A DNA stretch of 64,000 nucleotides, from positions 56,754,584 through 56,818,583 of the forward strand of contig OZ022339.1 in NCBI GenBank assembly GCA_963989245.1. The letters are read 5' to 3'. The stretch's first letter is position 1; every line of letters starts with the position of its first letter. Shown here piece by piece: positions 27,101 to 42,100 of this stretch. The position numbers were made by a program, and so were the translations under genes. Origin of the DNA: Nansenia antarctica (lineage: Eukaryota; Chordata; Actinopteri; Argentiniformes; Microstomatidae). Below the pieces are notes generated by a model. The model worked only from the letters and a program-made list of their open reading frames with translations, was not told the origin of the DNA and did no database searches.

Positions 27101-30100
27101 ACTACCACCTCCACTACCACCCCCACTACCACCTCTACTACCACCTCTACTACCACCTCCACTACCACCTCCACTACCACCTCTACTACCACCTCTACTA
27201 CCACCTCCACTACCACCTCTACTACCACCTCCACTACCACCTCTACTACCACCTCCACTACCACCTCTACTACCACCTCCACTACCACCTCCACTACCAC
27301 CTCCACTACCACCCCCACTACCACCTCTACTACCACCTCTACTACCACCTCCACTACCACCTCTACTACCACCCCCACTACCACCTCTACTACCACCTCT
27401 ACTACCACCTCCACTACCACCTCTACTACCACCTCCACTACCACCTCCACTACCACCTCCACTACCACCCCCACTACCACCTCTACTACCACCTCTACTA
27501 CCACCTCCACTACCACCTCTACTACCACCCCCACTACCACCTCTACTACCACCTCCACTAACACCTCTACTACCACCTCCACTACCACCTCTACTACCAC
27601 CTCCACTACCACCTCTACTACCTAACACCTCCACTACCACCTCCACTACCACCTCCACCTCCACTACCACCTCTACTACCACCTCTACTACCACCTCCAC
27701 TACCACCTCCACTACCACCTCTATTACCACCTCCACTACCACCTCTACTACCACCTCTACTACCACCTCTACTACCACCTCCACTACCACCTCTACTACC
27801 ACCTCCACTACCACCTCTACTACCACCTCCACTACCACCTCTACTACCACCTCCACTACCACCTCCACTACCACCTCCACTACCACCTCTACTACCACCT
27901 CCACTACCACCTCTACTACCACCTCCACTACCACCTCCACTACCACCTCCACTACCACCTCTACTACCACCTCCACTACCACCTCTACTACCACCTCCAC
28001 TACCACCTCCACTACCACCTCCACTACCACCTCTATTACCACCTCCACTACCACCTCCATTATCACCCCCACTACCACCTCTACTACCACCTCTACTACC
28101 ACCTCCACTACCTACCATCTCCACTAACACGCCCACTACCACCTCCACTACCACCTCCACTACCTACCACCTCCACTACCACCCCCACTACCACCTTCAC
28201 TAACTACCACCTCCACTACCACCTCCACTACCACCTCCACTACCACCTCTACTACCACCTCCACTACCACCTCTACTACCACCTCCACTACCACCTCCAC
28301 TACCACCTCCACTACCACCTCTACTACCACCTCCACTACCACCTCCACTACCACCTCTACTACCACCTCCACTACCTCTACTACCACCTCTACTACCACC
28401 TCCACTACCACCTCCACTACCACCCCCACTACCACCTCCACTACCACCTCCACTACCACCTCTATTACCACCTCCACTACCACCTCCATTATCACCCCCA
28501 CTACCACCTCTACTACCACCTCCATTGTCACCCCCACTACCACCTCCACTACCACCTCCACTACCACCTCCACTACCACCTCTACTACCACCTCTACTAC
28601 CACCTCCACTACCTACCATCTCCACTAACACGCCCACTACCACCTTCACTAACTACCACCTCCACTACCACCTCTACTACCACCTCTACTACCACCTCTA
28701 CTACCACCTCCACTACCTACCATCTCCACTAACACGCCCACTACCACCTTCACTAACTACCACCTCCACTACCACCTCCACTACCACCTCTACTACCACC
28801 TCCACTACCACCTCCACTACCACCTCCACTACCTACCACCTCCACTACCACCCCCACTACCACCTTCACTAACTACCACCTCCACTACCACCTCCACTAC
28901 CACCTCTACTACCACCTCCACTACCACCTCCACTACCACCTCCACTACCACCTCCACTACCACCTCTACTACCACCTCTACTACCACCTCCACTACCACC
29001 TCCACTACCACCCCCACTACCACCCCCACTACCACCTCCACTACCACCTCTACTACCACCTCCACTACCACCTCTACTACCACCTCCACTACCACCTCTA
29101 CTACCTCCTCTACTACCACCTCTACTACCACCCCCACTACCACCTCCACTACCACCTCCACTACCACCTCTACTACCTCCTCTACTACCACCTCCACTAC
29201 CACCTCCACTACCACCTCTACTACCACCTCCACTACCACCTCCACTACCACCTCTACTACCACCTCCACTACCACCTCTACTACCACCTCCACTACCACC
29301 TCTACTACCACCTCTACTACCACCTCTACTACCACCTCCACTACCACCTCTACTACCACCTCCACTACCACCTCCACTACCACCTCCACTACCACCTCCA
29401 CTACCACCTCTACTACCACCTCCACTACCACCTCTACTACCACCTCTACTACCACCTCCACTACCACCTCCACTACCACCTCCACTACCACCTCTACTAC
29501 CACCTTCACTACCACCTCTACTACCACCTTCACTACCACCTCTACTACCACCTCCACTACCACCTCCACTACCACCTCCACTACCACCTCCACTACCACC
29601 TCCACTACCACCCCCACTACCACCTCTACTACCACCTCTACTACCACCTCCACTACCACCTCCACTACCACCTCTACTACCACCTCTACTACCACCTTCA
29701 CTACCACCTCCACTACCACCTTCACTACCACCTCTACTACCACCTCTACTACCACCTCTACTACCACCTCTACTACCACCTCCACTACCACCTCTACTAC
29801 CACCTCTACTACCACCTCTACTACCACCTCCACTACCACCTCCACTACCACCTCTACTACCACCTCCACTACCACCTCTACTACCACCTCTACTACCACC
29901 TCCACTACCACCTCTACTACCACCTCCACTACCACCTCCACTACCACCTCCACTACCACCTCCACCTCCACTACCACCTCTACTACCACCTCTACTACCA
30001 CCTCCACTACCACCTCTACTACCACCTCCACTACCACCTCTACTACCACCTCCACTACCACCTCTACTACCACCTCTACTACCACCTCTACTACCACCTC

Positions 30101-33100
30101 CACTACCACCTCCACTACCACCTCTACTACCACCTCCACTACCACCTCTACTACCACCTCTACTACCACCTCCACTACCACCTCCACTACCACCTCCACC
30201 TCCACTACCACCTCTACTACCACCTCTACTACCACCTCCACTACCACCTCCACTACCACCCCTACTACCACCTCTACTACCACCTCCATTGTCACCCCCA
30301 CTACCACCTCTACTACCACCTCTACTACCACCTCCACTACCACCTCCACTACCTACCACCTCTACTACCACCTCTACTACCACCTCCACTACCACCTCCA
30401 CTACCACCTCTACTACCACCTCCACTACCACCTCTACTACCACCTCCACTACCACCCCCACTACCACCTCCACTACCACCTCCACTACCACCTCTATTAC
30501 CACCTCCACTACCACCTCCATTATCACCCCCACTACCACCTCTACTACCACCTCTACTACCACCTCCACTACCTACCATCTCCACTAACACGCCCACTAC
30601 CACCTCCAATACCACCTCCACTACCTACCACCTCCACTACCACCCCCACTACCACCTTCACTAACTACCACCTCCACTACCACCTCCACTACCACCTCCA
30701 CTACCACCTCTACTACCACCTCCACTACCACCTCTACTACCACCTCCACTACCACCTCCACTACCACCTCTACTACCACCTCTACTACCACCTCCACTAC
30801 CACCTCCACTACCACCTCCACTACCACCTCCACTACCACATCCACTACCACCCCCACTACCACCTCCACTACCACATCCACTACCACCTCCACTACCACC
30901 TCCACTACCACCTCTACTACCACCTCTACTACCACCTCCACTACCACCTCTACTACCACCTCTACTACCACCCCCACTACCACCTTCACTAACTACCACC
31001 TCCACTACCACCTCCACTACCACCTCCACTACCACCTCTACTACCACCTCCACTACCACCTCTACTACCACCTCCACTACCACCTCCACTACCACCTCTA
31101 CTACCACCTCTACTACCACCTCCACTACCACCTCCACTACCACCTCCACTACCACCTCCACTACCACATCCACTACCACCCCCACTACCACCTCCACTAC
31201 CACATCCACTACCACCTCCACTACCACCTCCACTACCACCTCCACTACCACCTCTACTACCACCTCCACTACCACATCCACTACCACCCCCACTACCACC
31301 TCCACTACCACCTCCACTACCACCTCCACTACCACATCCACTACCACCCCCACTACCACCTCCACTACCACCTCTACTACCACCTCTACTACCACCTCCA
31401 CTACCACCTCCACTACCACCTCCACTACCACCTCCACTACCACATCCACTACCACCCCCACTACCACCTCCACTACCACATCCACTACCACCTCCACTAC
31501 CACCTCCACTACCACCTCCACTACCACCTCTACTACCACCTCCACTACCACCTCTACTACCACCTCCACTACCACCTCTACTACTCCCTCTACTACTCCC
31601 TCTACTACCACCTCCACTACCACCTCCACTACCACCTCTACTACCACCTCCACTACCACCTCCACTACCACCTCTACTACCACCTCCACTACCACCTCCA
31701 CTACCACCTCTACTACCACCTCTACTACCACCTCTACTACCACCTCTACTACCACCTCCACTACCACCTCTACTACCACCTCCACTACCACCTCTACTAC
31801 CACCTCTACTACCACCTCTACTACCACCTCCACTACCACCTCCACTACCACCTCTACTACCACCTCTACTACCACCTCCACTACCACCTCCACTACCACC
31901 TCCACTACCACCTCTACTACCACCTCTACTACCACCTCTACTACCACCTCTACTACCACCTCCACTACCACCTCTACTACCACCTCTACTACCACCTCCA
32001 CTACCTACCATCTCCACTACCACCTCCACTACCATCTCTACTACCACCTCTACTACTCCCTCTACTACCACCTCCACTACCACCTCTACTACCACCTCTA
32101 CTACCACCTCCACTACCACCTCTACTACCACCTCTACTACCACCTCCACTACCTACCATCTCCACTACCACCTCCACTACCACCTCCACTACCACCTCTA
32201 CTACCACCTCCACTACCACCTCTACTACCACCTCTACTACCACCTCCACTACCTACCATCTCCACTACCACCTCCACTACCACCTCCACTACCACCTCTA
32301 CTACCACCTCCACTACCACCCCCACTACCACCTCTACTACCACCTCTACTACCACCTCCACTACCACCTCTACTACCACCTCTACTACCACCTCCACTAC
32401 CTACCATCTCCACTACCACCTCCACTACCACCTCTACTACCACCTCCACTACCACCTCTACTACCACCTCTACTACCACCTCCACTACCACCTCTACTAC
32501 CACCTCCACTACCACCTCTACTACCTAACACCTCCACTACCACCTCCACTACCACCTCCACTACCACCTCCACCTCCACTACCACCTCTACTACCACCTC
32601 CACTACCACCTCCACTACTTACCACCTCCACTACCACCCCCACTACCTACCACCTCCACTACCACCTCCACTCTGAGTATTATGCAGCTAATTTAAATAA
32701 ATGTATATGTAAATGAAAAAAAAGGGCGTGGCAGTTTCTCTACCAGGAAGTGGTCTTGGTGACAAATAAATGCTTGCAATCAACTCAGAATCATGAAAAA
32801 TGCCTAGTTTGACCCCTCAAAATTTACTCAAGTCCAATTTAAGCATTTTCGAATTTTCGAAAATCGGTTATCGGTCCCCCTACTTTGAGCAGTTTTTTTT
32901 ATGAGGTTTCCCACAGGAGTTGAATTTCAACCTTTTAGTACATGTTATTACACACCTTTAGAAACACATTGGTGAAGACATTTTTTGGTAACGATTTACT
33001 TCGCAGATTTTCATATGTTTCCCTTACTATAAAGAACATTAGTGTGGTACTGCAGACAAATTATATGATGCACTCAGCTGCGCTCAGATGGCCAAATTAA

Positions 33101-36100
33101 ATCATACGGCAGGTGTATTAGTTTGTAACCTACTAGTACTAATTTGCTACAGAGCATATTTTGTTCATAGGTGGTTGTGGTTCGCTATCTCTAAGGAGTG
33201 ACATGTCAACTGCAAATGACTCAGATTTAATTTAATTTAGCTTACAAGTCCATCAATGTCTGCATTTTTTTTTTTTTATATATACTATATTTTTATTTTA
33301 TTTTCTGACATGAATAACAAAGAACAAAAAAACAGACAGGTCATTGTGGGTATCGCATTCTTACATATGTCCTCAATAGCTTGCTTTGTGTCACAGGTTA
33401 TTTTGTCCATTAGTCATAATAGATTCAGGGAATATCAGTATCACTCTCAGTCCATCTTGTCCTCAGAGGGAATCAATAAGGTTGTTGTCCGTACAGGAAC
33501 TCTGTGTGCCCTTATCCAATCTCTCAGTCACAGAAGGAATAATTGAGAAAATAGAATAAAATAAAGTAAAATGAAACAGGTTGTGATAAATTATAAAAAA
33601 TAAAAACGTACAGAGACCATTTGCGTTTGATAACACACAAACCCCCCATATAGAGCTACGTGGGGGAAGAGGAAGCAGCATCCACCCCTCTGTATAGTAT
33701 CCATTTCGACCAATACCTATACACTTTATCAACACATAATCTCAAGGAGAAGGTGAGACTCTCCATCTCAAACATTCCCTGTATTATTGTTATCCACTCT
33801 CCTTTTGTTGGAGGATTCTTATTCAACCATTTCTTGGTAATGTCTGCGTTTTTTTTTATTGTATTTTGGAGGCTTTTTATATCCTTGGAGGCTTTTTATA
33901 TCCTTTATATCCTTTACTTTGGCAAATGAAGGCTTTAAATAGATAAGAGCATAGCCTCAGGATCACTTCAAGTTCAACATTTTGTCAAAGTGTTATTATT
34001 TTACTGGGGAGTGTATGAGACTACATTACAATTCTGACTTGCAACTCAGTCAGTTTCAACTCAGTCAGTTTCCCCGTTGTCATTACCAGGGATAGCATGC
34101 TAAGCTAACCAAAGGCTGCAGAAACTAAGTAAAATCACCCAAATTCTGTATAGACACATTCTGTCTGGGTGGATCGACAACAGCATAGGTAGCTAAGTAT
34201 AAATCACATCAATTTGTATTTTAGCTAAATAACCTGTGAAGAACAAATAGCTCATACTGTACATTTGCTCCACAATTGTGACAATATTGTAAATTCAGTC
34301 GTTAGAGCGCACGGCCATCTTAGTGGCTACCATTAAGACTTTGATTAGCTGAATTAAGTGGTTCAGTGCTGAAACCGGAGTTGCTGACCGCTGCACCAGC
34401 AAATAGTAGGCCCTCACCTAGCTCGAGCTGCTGCCACAGCCAGCTCCAGAAGGTTCCCCTCCCGGGTGCGGGCACACTCCTCTATGGCAGCCAGGCACTT
34501 CTTGGCTGCCTCAGGGTCGCGGCTCGCCCGCACCTGCAAGGATTTTTTTTAAATGAAGGATTACAAAATGTATAACCATGACATCTGGTCCATGACATCA
34601 CGTCTTAAACCATCCACCTGTGCCCTTGATGTCCTGCCAACAAGCTTTTTTTAAAACATATTTAGCTGCATGGCAGGCGAACTAATAAAAATAATTAACA
34701 CCTCCCTTTCATCAAGAATCTTCCCTGAAGCCCTGAAAACTGCAGTTATTAAGCCTCTACTAAAAAAGAACGGCCTAGACCCATTTGTACTAAACAACTA
34801 CAGACCCATATCAAACCTTCCCTGTACAGGAAAAATTATTGAAATGGTTGCCCACGAACAACTTAGCAATTATTTGACCCTAAATGATCTCTTTGATGAC
34901 TTTCAATCAGGCTTTCGCCCCCTACATAGCACTGAAACGGCCCTTATTAAGGTCCTTAATGACATTCGCGTAAACACAGACTCCGGAAAAATCTCAGTTT
35001 TGGTACTACTAGATCTTAGTGCTGCCTTTGACACTGTAGACCATGACATTCTAATAGATAGACTAAAAACCTGGGTAGGACTTTCGGGCACTGCCCTAAA
35101 CTGGTTTAGATCCTACCTACAGGACAGAAGCTACTATGTCTCTAGTGTTGTTCCGATACCGATACTAGTATCGGCATGGCCACCGATACGCACAAAAATG
35201 CTGGTAACGGTATCGGCGAGTACTTTACAAAAACGTAAGTATTATTATTTATTTTTTTTACTTAAGTTTTACAAAAACTTTACGAGTTTTACAAAGGTTT
35301 TGAGCAGTGCCAGACTAAGTGTTAGCAATAATTTTACATCGAGGTGAGTATGCGGCTCAAAAAACATGTTTTTTTGTTTTGTTTTTTCAAACGCCGTGGT
35401 ATCGGATCGGTACTCGGTATCGGCAAGTACTGCACGGTCAGGTATCGGTATCGGGATCAAAAAATGGTATCGGAACAACACTATATGTCTCCATTGGCAA
35501 CTTTGTATCTGACCAAATTAAAATGACATGTGGGGTTCCCCAAGGGTCAATCCTTGGCCCCCTTCTATTCAATCTCTACATGCTTCCATTGGGACACATC
35601 ATAAAAAAGAACAAAATTGCCTACCACAACTATGCGGATGACACTCAAATCTACATAGCCCTCTCACCGAACGACTATAGTCCCATTGACAATCTCTGTA
35701 ATTGCATTGAGCAAATAAACGCCTGGATGACACAAAACTTCCTCCAACTAAACAAGGACAAAACAGAGATAATTGTATTCGGTGCACCTGACAAAAGATC
35801 GAAAGTCAGTGCAAAACTTGATTCTCTCTCTCTTCACAGTAAAAAACAGGTCAGAAATCTTGGTGTAATTCTAGACTCCGATCTAAACTTCAACAGCCAC
35901 ATAAACTCAATAACTAAATCAGCCTACTATCACCTGAAAAACATAACAAGAATGAGAGGTTTCATGTCCAAGCAAGACCTTGAAAAACTCATCCATGCAT
36001 TTGTTTCGAGTAGACTTGATTATTGTAATGGTCTACTAACAAGCCTATCTAAAGGAGCTGTTCGTAAATTGCAGCTCATCCAAAACGCAGCTGCTAGGGT

Positions 36101-39100
36101 CCTAAAAAAAACAAAGAAATTTGAACACATTACACCAATCCTGAGATCCCTGCACTGGCTACCAGTCTCTCAGAGAATTGAATTCAAAATCCTCCTAATT
36201 ACATACAAATCACAAAATGGTCTTGGACCAAAATACATATCAGATCTCCTCCCACCCTATATTCCCGCAAGGTCCCTAAGGTCAGCTGAGACAAATCAGC
36301 TAATAATTCCAAGAGTAAAAACAAAACACGGTGCAGCAGCTTTCAGTCACGCTGCTGCATGCTCCTGGAACAAACTCCCTGAAGAAATCAAACAGGCCCA
36401 AACCCTTAAAATATTTAAATCTAAGCTAAAAACCTTCATGTTTTGCACCAGTTATGATTAAACACAAACACTTCTATCAATGTCTTTTTTCCATTAACTA
36501 TTGTCTTTTTAAATGTTTTATCTATTTACTTCTTATATTTGCTTTTATTCATTGTAATTTTTATTTTCTTATGCTCCTCTTGCTGTATTTTTAAATAATG
36601 CATGTAAAGCACTTTGAATTGCCCCTGTTGTATGAAATGTCCTATACAAATAAACTTGCCGTGCCTTGCCTTGCCTTGACATACAGTACCAGACAAAAGT
36701 TTGGACACACTTTCCTATTCAATTGAATGGGGAGGCGTGTCCAAACTTTTGACTGGTACTGTATACACTCAATAAGCAATTTATTAGGAAAACTATACTA
36801 ATACTAGGTAGGGCCTCCTTTTGCTCTCAAAACAGTCTCAATTCTTTGTGGCATTGATTTTTTGTGGAAACAGAAAAGGATTCTGAGATTCTGGTCCATG
36901 ATGACATGATTGCATTATGCAATTCCTGCAGATATTTCAGGTGCACTTTCAAGCTGTGAATCTCCCATTTTACCACATCCCAAAGGTGCTCTATTGGATT
37001 CAGATCCGATGACTGAGAAGGCCACTGAAGAAGACTGAACTAATTTTGTCTTGTTCATGAAACCAGTTTGACACAAGTTTTGCTTTGTGATATGGTACAT
37101 TATAATGCTGGAAGTAGCCATTAGAAGATGGGTACATGAAGGGATGCACACGGTCAGCAACAATACAAAAAAAAGGCTGTGACATTCAAGTAGGCCTGTA
37201 ATAATTCCACATTTTTACAATTATAATAGTCACTGATCCCCAAATTGCTCCCAATGAGCGGGCCAGAGCCTTGCATAGTAGCTTGCCGCCATTGGTGTGT
37301 GAATGGGTGAATGAGAGGCCATTGTAAAGCTCTTTGGAATAAGGCGCTGTTTCACTGTTATGTGACCTAGATAATGTAATAACACAGCAACCTATGAAGT
37401 AAACCATGCCTCTTTATTATCATAAAAATAAAGAGCCCTTCTACAAGTGGATTAAGGATCAACCTTCAGCAAAACAACGCATCTCATCTCATTGGGAAAA
37501 CAACAACCAATGTTTCATTCATATTCAACATATGGAAAGAAGAATGCCCTACATTTTATTAATGCAGCACCGGAGCGCTGGCTTGTCGTGAAGCATCTAC
37601 AGCACACACGATCGCTTGCATCTGCAGCTACTCATTAGCATATCACTGCAAGTAAGCCGAGCATCACCACTGATGGTAACACAGAAGAATACAATGAAAT
37701 AACAATGGAATAGCATAGCGAACGAAGCATGAATATTAAATATGAATGCCCAATTCAACTGGAAACAATTCAGTCCAAATAACAATCTCTGAATTCAACA
37801 CAACAGACAGAGAGTTGTCCTAACACTTAAAGAAGACATCATCTTTCAACTTTCCGTATCCGTCTTTCATCCCTCTGCATAGACCCTATGGCTGACAGTG
37901 TAATCTGAAGCAAGCAGGTTGAACTGACAGGCAATGTTATGTGGGGGGCATATTGTAACAGACGTCAACTGTCAGATTCATTAGAATCACATGAAACAAT
38001 AAAAGAAAGAAAAGGAAAGGCGACCTCATGTATATTTAGTGAGGATCAGGGTGTCAGAGGTGTCTGGATACATGCAGCTGTCACCAGTGTTTCTGTTCAT
38101 CGTTTGTCAGTGTCAGATGAACACCTATTACATGATCATGTCAAGAGATGATTACTCTGTCATATGGTAAATGGACTGCACTTTTTTAGCGCCTTATTCC
38201 AAAGCACTTTACAATGGCCTCTCATTCACCCATTCACACACACATTCACACACCAATGGCAGCACGCTACCATGCAAGGCGTCAATTTCACTGCACGCAT
38301 TCTTTCATCACCCTTGAGATACAAATACAATGCTCCAGATAACGGCATGAGTGTGTGTGTGTATGTGCACATGTGGATGATAAATCCAACAGGTTTTGTC
38401 AACTCCCTGATCTCATCATACTGTGGTTAACCAGAACCGCAGTAAATTACTATTTGAGCACTAACATTACTATTTGAGCACTAACATTACTTCCATCTGT
38501 GTGAGATTTAACAGGATGAGACTGTGGGCGAGAGAATGGGGGAGTGAGTGTGATATTGAGATGGATAAAATTGTCATGGGCTTTGTTTATTTGTATTGCC
38601 TTGGTTATTTCTTCCTCACTGTGGTGATTCTCAACAGTGGCACAAACACACACCCAAACATACCACACTAACCTTTTTGAGTTTGTCGATCTGTTTATTG
38701 CGTACACCAGTGTTGTCTATAGCCAGCACCTCAACAGACTCCTCTTTCTCCAGCCGGTACTTGTTCACTCCAACAATGACCTCAGAACCTAGAGAACACA
38801 ACCACAGACACACACTTCTGAGCGGATGGCAGCAAATTCAGTTGGGCGATGAAACAGGGTTTGATGACTTCTAGATGTAATGTGCACCCTGCAGTCTCCT
38901 TAATAAAAGGACTAGCTACCCAAGGCACTTCTTTGAAAATGAGAAAACTAGAAAATAGCTCTCCCACTGTGTTCAAAAAGCCTCCTCTCGGGGCGCTTAG
39001 GTGGCGTAGCGGTTTAAGCGTCAACCATGTAACCGCAGGGTCCCCGGTTCGAATCCGGCCGGGGACATATCCTGCATGTCATCCCTCCTCTCTCTCACCC

Positions 39101-42100
39101 ATACTTCCTGTCTAAATCTTCACTATATCTGTCGAATAAAAATGGAAAATATGAGTGGGACTGCCCCACTCAGAAAAATACCTTAAAAAAAAAAGCCTCC
39201 TCTCCACTGTCTCTCCCCCTGTATGCATCAAAGACAGCACCTTCTTGCGTGCAACACCGGCTAACCATATTCACAGGCCCGACCCAGTGCTGGGGTCCTC
39301 ACAGAGAGGGTTCGCAGGCCACATCTCCTCACGTAATTGCTTTTTTCCCTTGTGAAGAGGGAGTGTGTGTCCACACAAAAACACAGCCCCCCACGCGAGA
39401 GCTCAGTGACATAAAACAAAGGAAAATGTGTGTGCATTTGCGTGTATGTGTGTGTGTGAGAGACAGAGGTCAGTCTTTTGCATGTACGGTATGTCTTCAT
39501 GTGTACATGTTACAGTTAGGTCTGGAAATATTTGTACAGTGACACAATTTCCATAATTTTTGCTCTGTATGCCACCACAATGGATTTGAAATTAAACAAT
39601 CGAGATGCAATTGAAGTGCAGACTTTCAGCTTTAATTCAAAGGGTTGAACAAAAATATAGTATGAAACGTTTAGGAATTGCGACCATCTTTATACATCTG
39701 CAATTTTCAGAGGCTCAAATGTAATGGGACAAATTAACATAATCATAAATAAAATGTGACCAATCAAAATGTTCAGACTTTCCTTTTGAAACACAGAACT
39801 ACGTTTCAACGTTGTTGAGAATCACAACACAAACTCGCTAGTCAAGCCAAAATACTGCAATGCAATGGATTCGGTGAGTAATCCCCACTGCTACCTAGTT
39901 AACTATAACACCACTTAGCAGGCTCACAAAACAAGCTGAATTAGTTGACTAGCGATGTGTCATTGATTTTCAACAACGCAGAAATGTACCGGTATTCACA
40001 TTTTTCAAAAGAAAAGTCAGATCAAGCATTAGAATGTGTCATAAATGTTCATTTTTAATACTCTGTCGAGAATCCTTTGCAGGCAATGACTGCCTGAAGC
40101 TTGGAACCGATGGACATCACCAAATGCTGGGTGTCCTCCTTTGTGATGCTTTGCCAGGCCTTTACTGCAGCTGTCTTCGGTTGTTGTTTGTTCGTGGGTC
40201 TTTCTGCCTTTTTTTGTCTTCAGCAAGTGGAACGCATTCTTCATTGGGTCAGGTGATTGACTCAGCCATTGCAGAATTTTCCACTTCTTTGCCTTAAAAA
40301 CCTCCTGGGTTGCTTTCCAGTATGTTTTGGGTCATTGTCCATCTGTACTGTGAAGCGCCGTCCAATCAACTATGCTGAATTTGGCTGAATCTGAGCAGAC
40401 AGTATATCCCTAACCACTTCAGAATTCATCCGTCTGCTTCTGTTTTCTGTCACATCAATAAACATGATCACTCGTGTTTATTGATGATGTGACAGAAAAC
40501 AGAAGCAGACGGATGAAGCCATGCATGCCCATGCCATCACACTGCCTCCACCGTGTTTTACAGATGATGTGGTATGCTTCGGATCATGAGCCGTTCCAAG
40601 CCTTCTGCATACTTTTATTTTTATATTATTTTTTCTTCCCATCATTCTGGTACAGGTTGATCTTAGTTTCATCTGTCGAAAGAATGCTGTTCCAGAACTG
40701 GGCTGGCTTTTTTAGATGTTTTTTGGCAAAGTCTAATCTGGAGTTTCTATTCTTGAGACTTATGAATGGTTTGCACCTTGTAGTGAACCCTCTGTATTTG
40801 CTCTTGTGAATTCTTCTCTTTATGGTAAACTTGGATAATGATATGCTTACCTCCTGAAGACTGTTTTTCACTTGGCAGGTTGTGAAGGGGTTTTTCTATC
40901 CTGCGATCATCTACCACGGTAGTCTTCCATGGATGTTCAGACCTTTTTGTGGTGCCGAGCTCACCAGTGCATTTTTTTTTTCTCCAGAATATACCAAACT
41001 GTCGATTTGGCTACTCCTAATGTTTCTGCTATCTCTCTGATGGATTCTTTGGTTTGTTTTTGCAGCCTAAGGATGGCCTATTTGCATTGAGAGATCCTTT
41101 GACCGTATGATTTGCGTTCACAGTGACAGTTTCCAAATGCAAATGCCACTTTTGCCACTCAAATGCCACCATTTACCTGCTTAACTGATGAAGAAATAAC
41201 AAACTAATAGCCCAGATCTGTCCATGAAACTTTCAATTGTCCAATTACTTTTGGAACCTTGAAAAAGAGAGGGACACATATTAAAGAGCTGTAATTCCTA
41301 AACCCTTCCTCCAATTTGGATGTGAATATAATAGCGGAGGAAATAGCGAGAGCATGCAAGCCGTTCACAGAGGGATAATTTATTTTATTAATTTGCAAAT
41401 ATTTGCCTCTCTCGAAATACCGTGGCTAGCCGTGTGAGATCCAGCTAAAAACTAAAGCCAAGGAATTTGTTTTGTATTCGTTGGCTGCAGATGAGAGTAC
41501 AAACAGGACAGACACTGCCCTGCTTTCCATATTCATCCTGGGGGTGGATGCTCAGTGTTACTGAGGAACTTTTGGATTTAAAAGTGATTCACGGGACAAC
41601 TACTGGACAGGACAGTTTCAGTGGAGCGGTGCATCAACGAAACGGAACTGCAGTGGAATAAACGTGTTAGTCTGACAACGGATGATGTGCGGGGAGGTGC
41701 GGGGACAACCTGCGATGTGCGGGGAGGTGCGTGGCTTGAATAGAATAGCCTAGAATAGTCAAGATCTTTTCTAAGAAAAGGTGCAGTGTCTGGTAAGAGT
41801 TGAACTAAAAAGCAAGCACAATGCCTATTTTACTTAGACTTGGCATTATAGACCCTATTGTTTTATTCAAGTTTGCATTGACTATTTTGTTATATCAAAC
41901 AGTTTTGCTAAAAACCATGACCTTATTTGTTGTCTGGTTCAAGTACTATGATCCAAATGTGTTTTGTTTAACTGAGCAGTTATCATTTTATACCAAAAAC
42001 ATTGTTCAGCACAAATAGGGGGGTAGTGGTGGTCTAGTGGATAGTGAGTTGGTCTTGTGATCGGAAGGTTGTGAGTTCAAATCCCGCCTGAAACCACACC

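Noticed and set aside
22675..32615. Many long EVVV, GGSG/GGSR, PPLP and HYHL/TTST ORFs
   Set aside because: All derive from the 12-bp satellite. The unit lacks stops in most frames and frames change at 4-bp slips.
22731..32672. Could the regular repeats be a CRISPR array?
   Set aside because: There are no unique spacers, the unit is only 12 bp, and the setting is an intron of a vertebrate gene.
38990..39065. tRNA-like sequence with A and B boxes (also at 42018, 43900-43963 and 60977)
   Set aside because: Each is joined to a SINE body and tail, and two have target duplications; they are SINE heads, not tRNA genes.
39001..39115. Possible mmut alternative exon near 38849-39115
   Set aside because: Most of the frame is SINE sequence inserted on the opposite strand; the true mmut exon ends at 38788.
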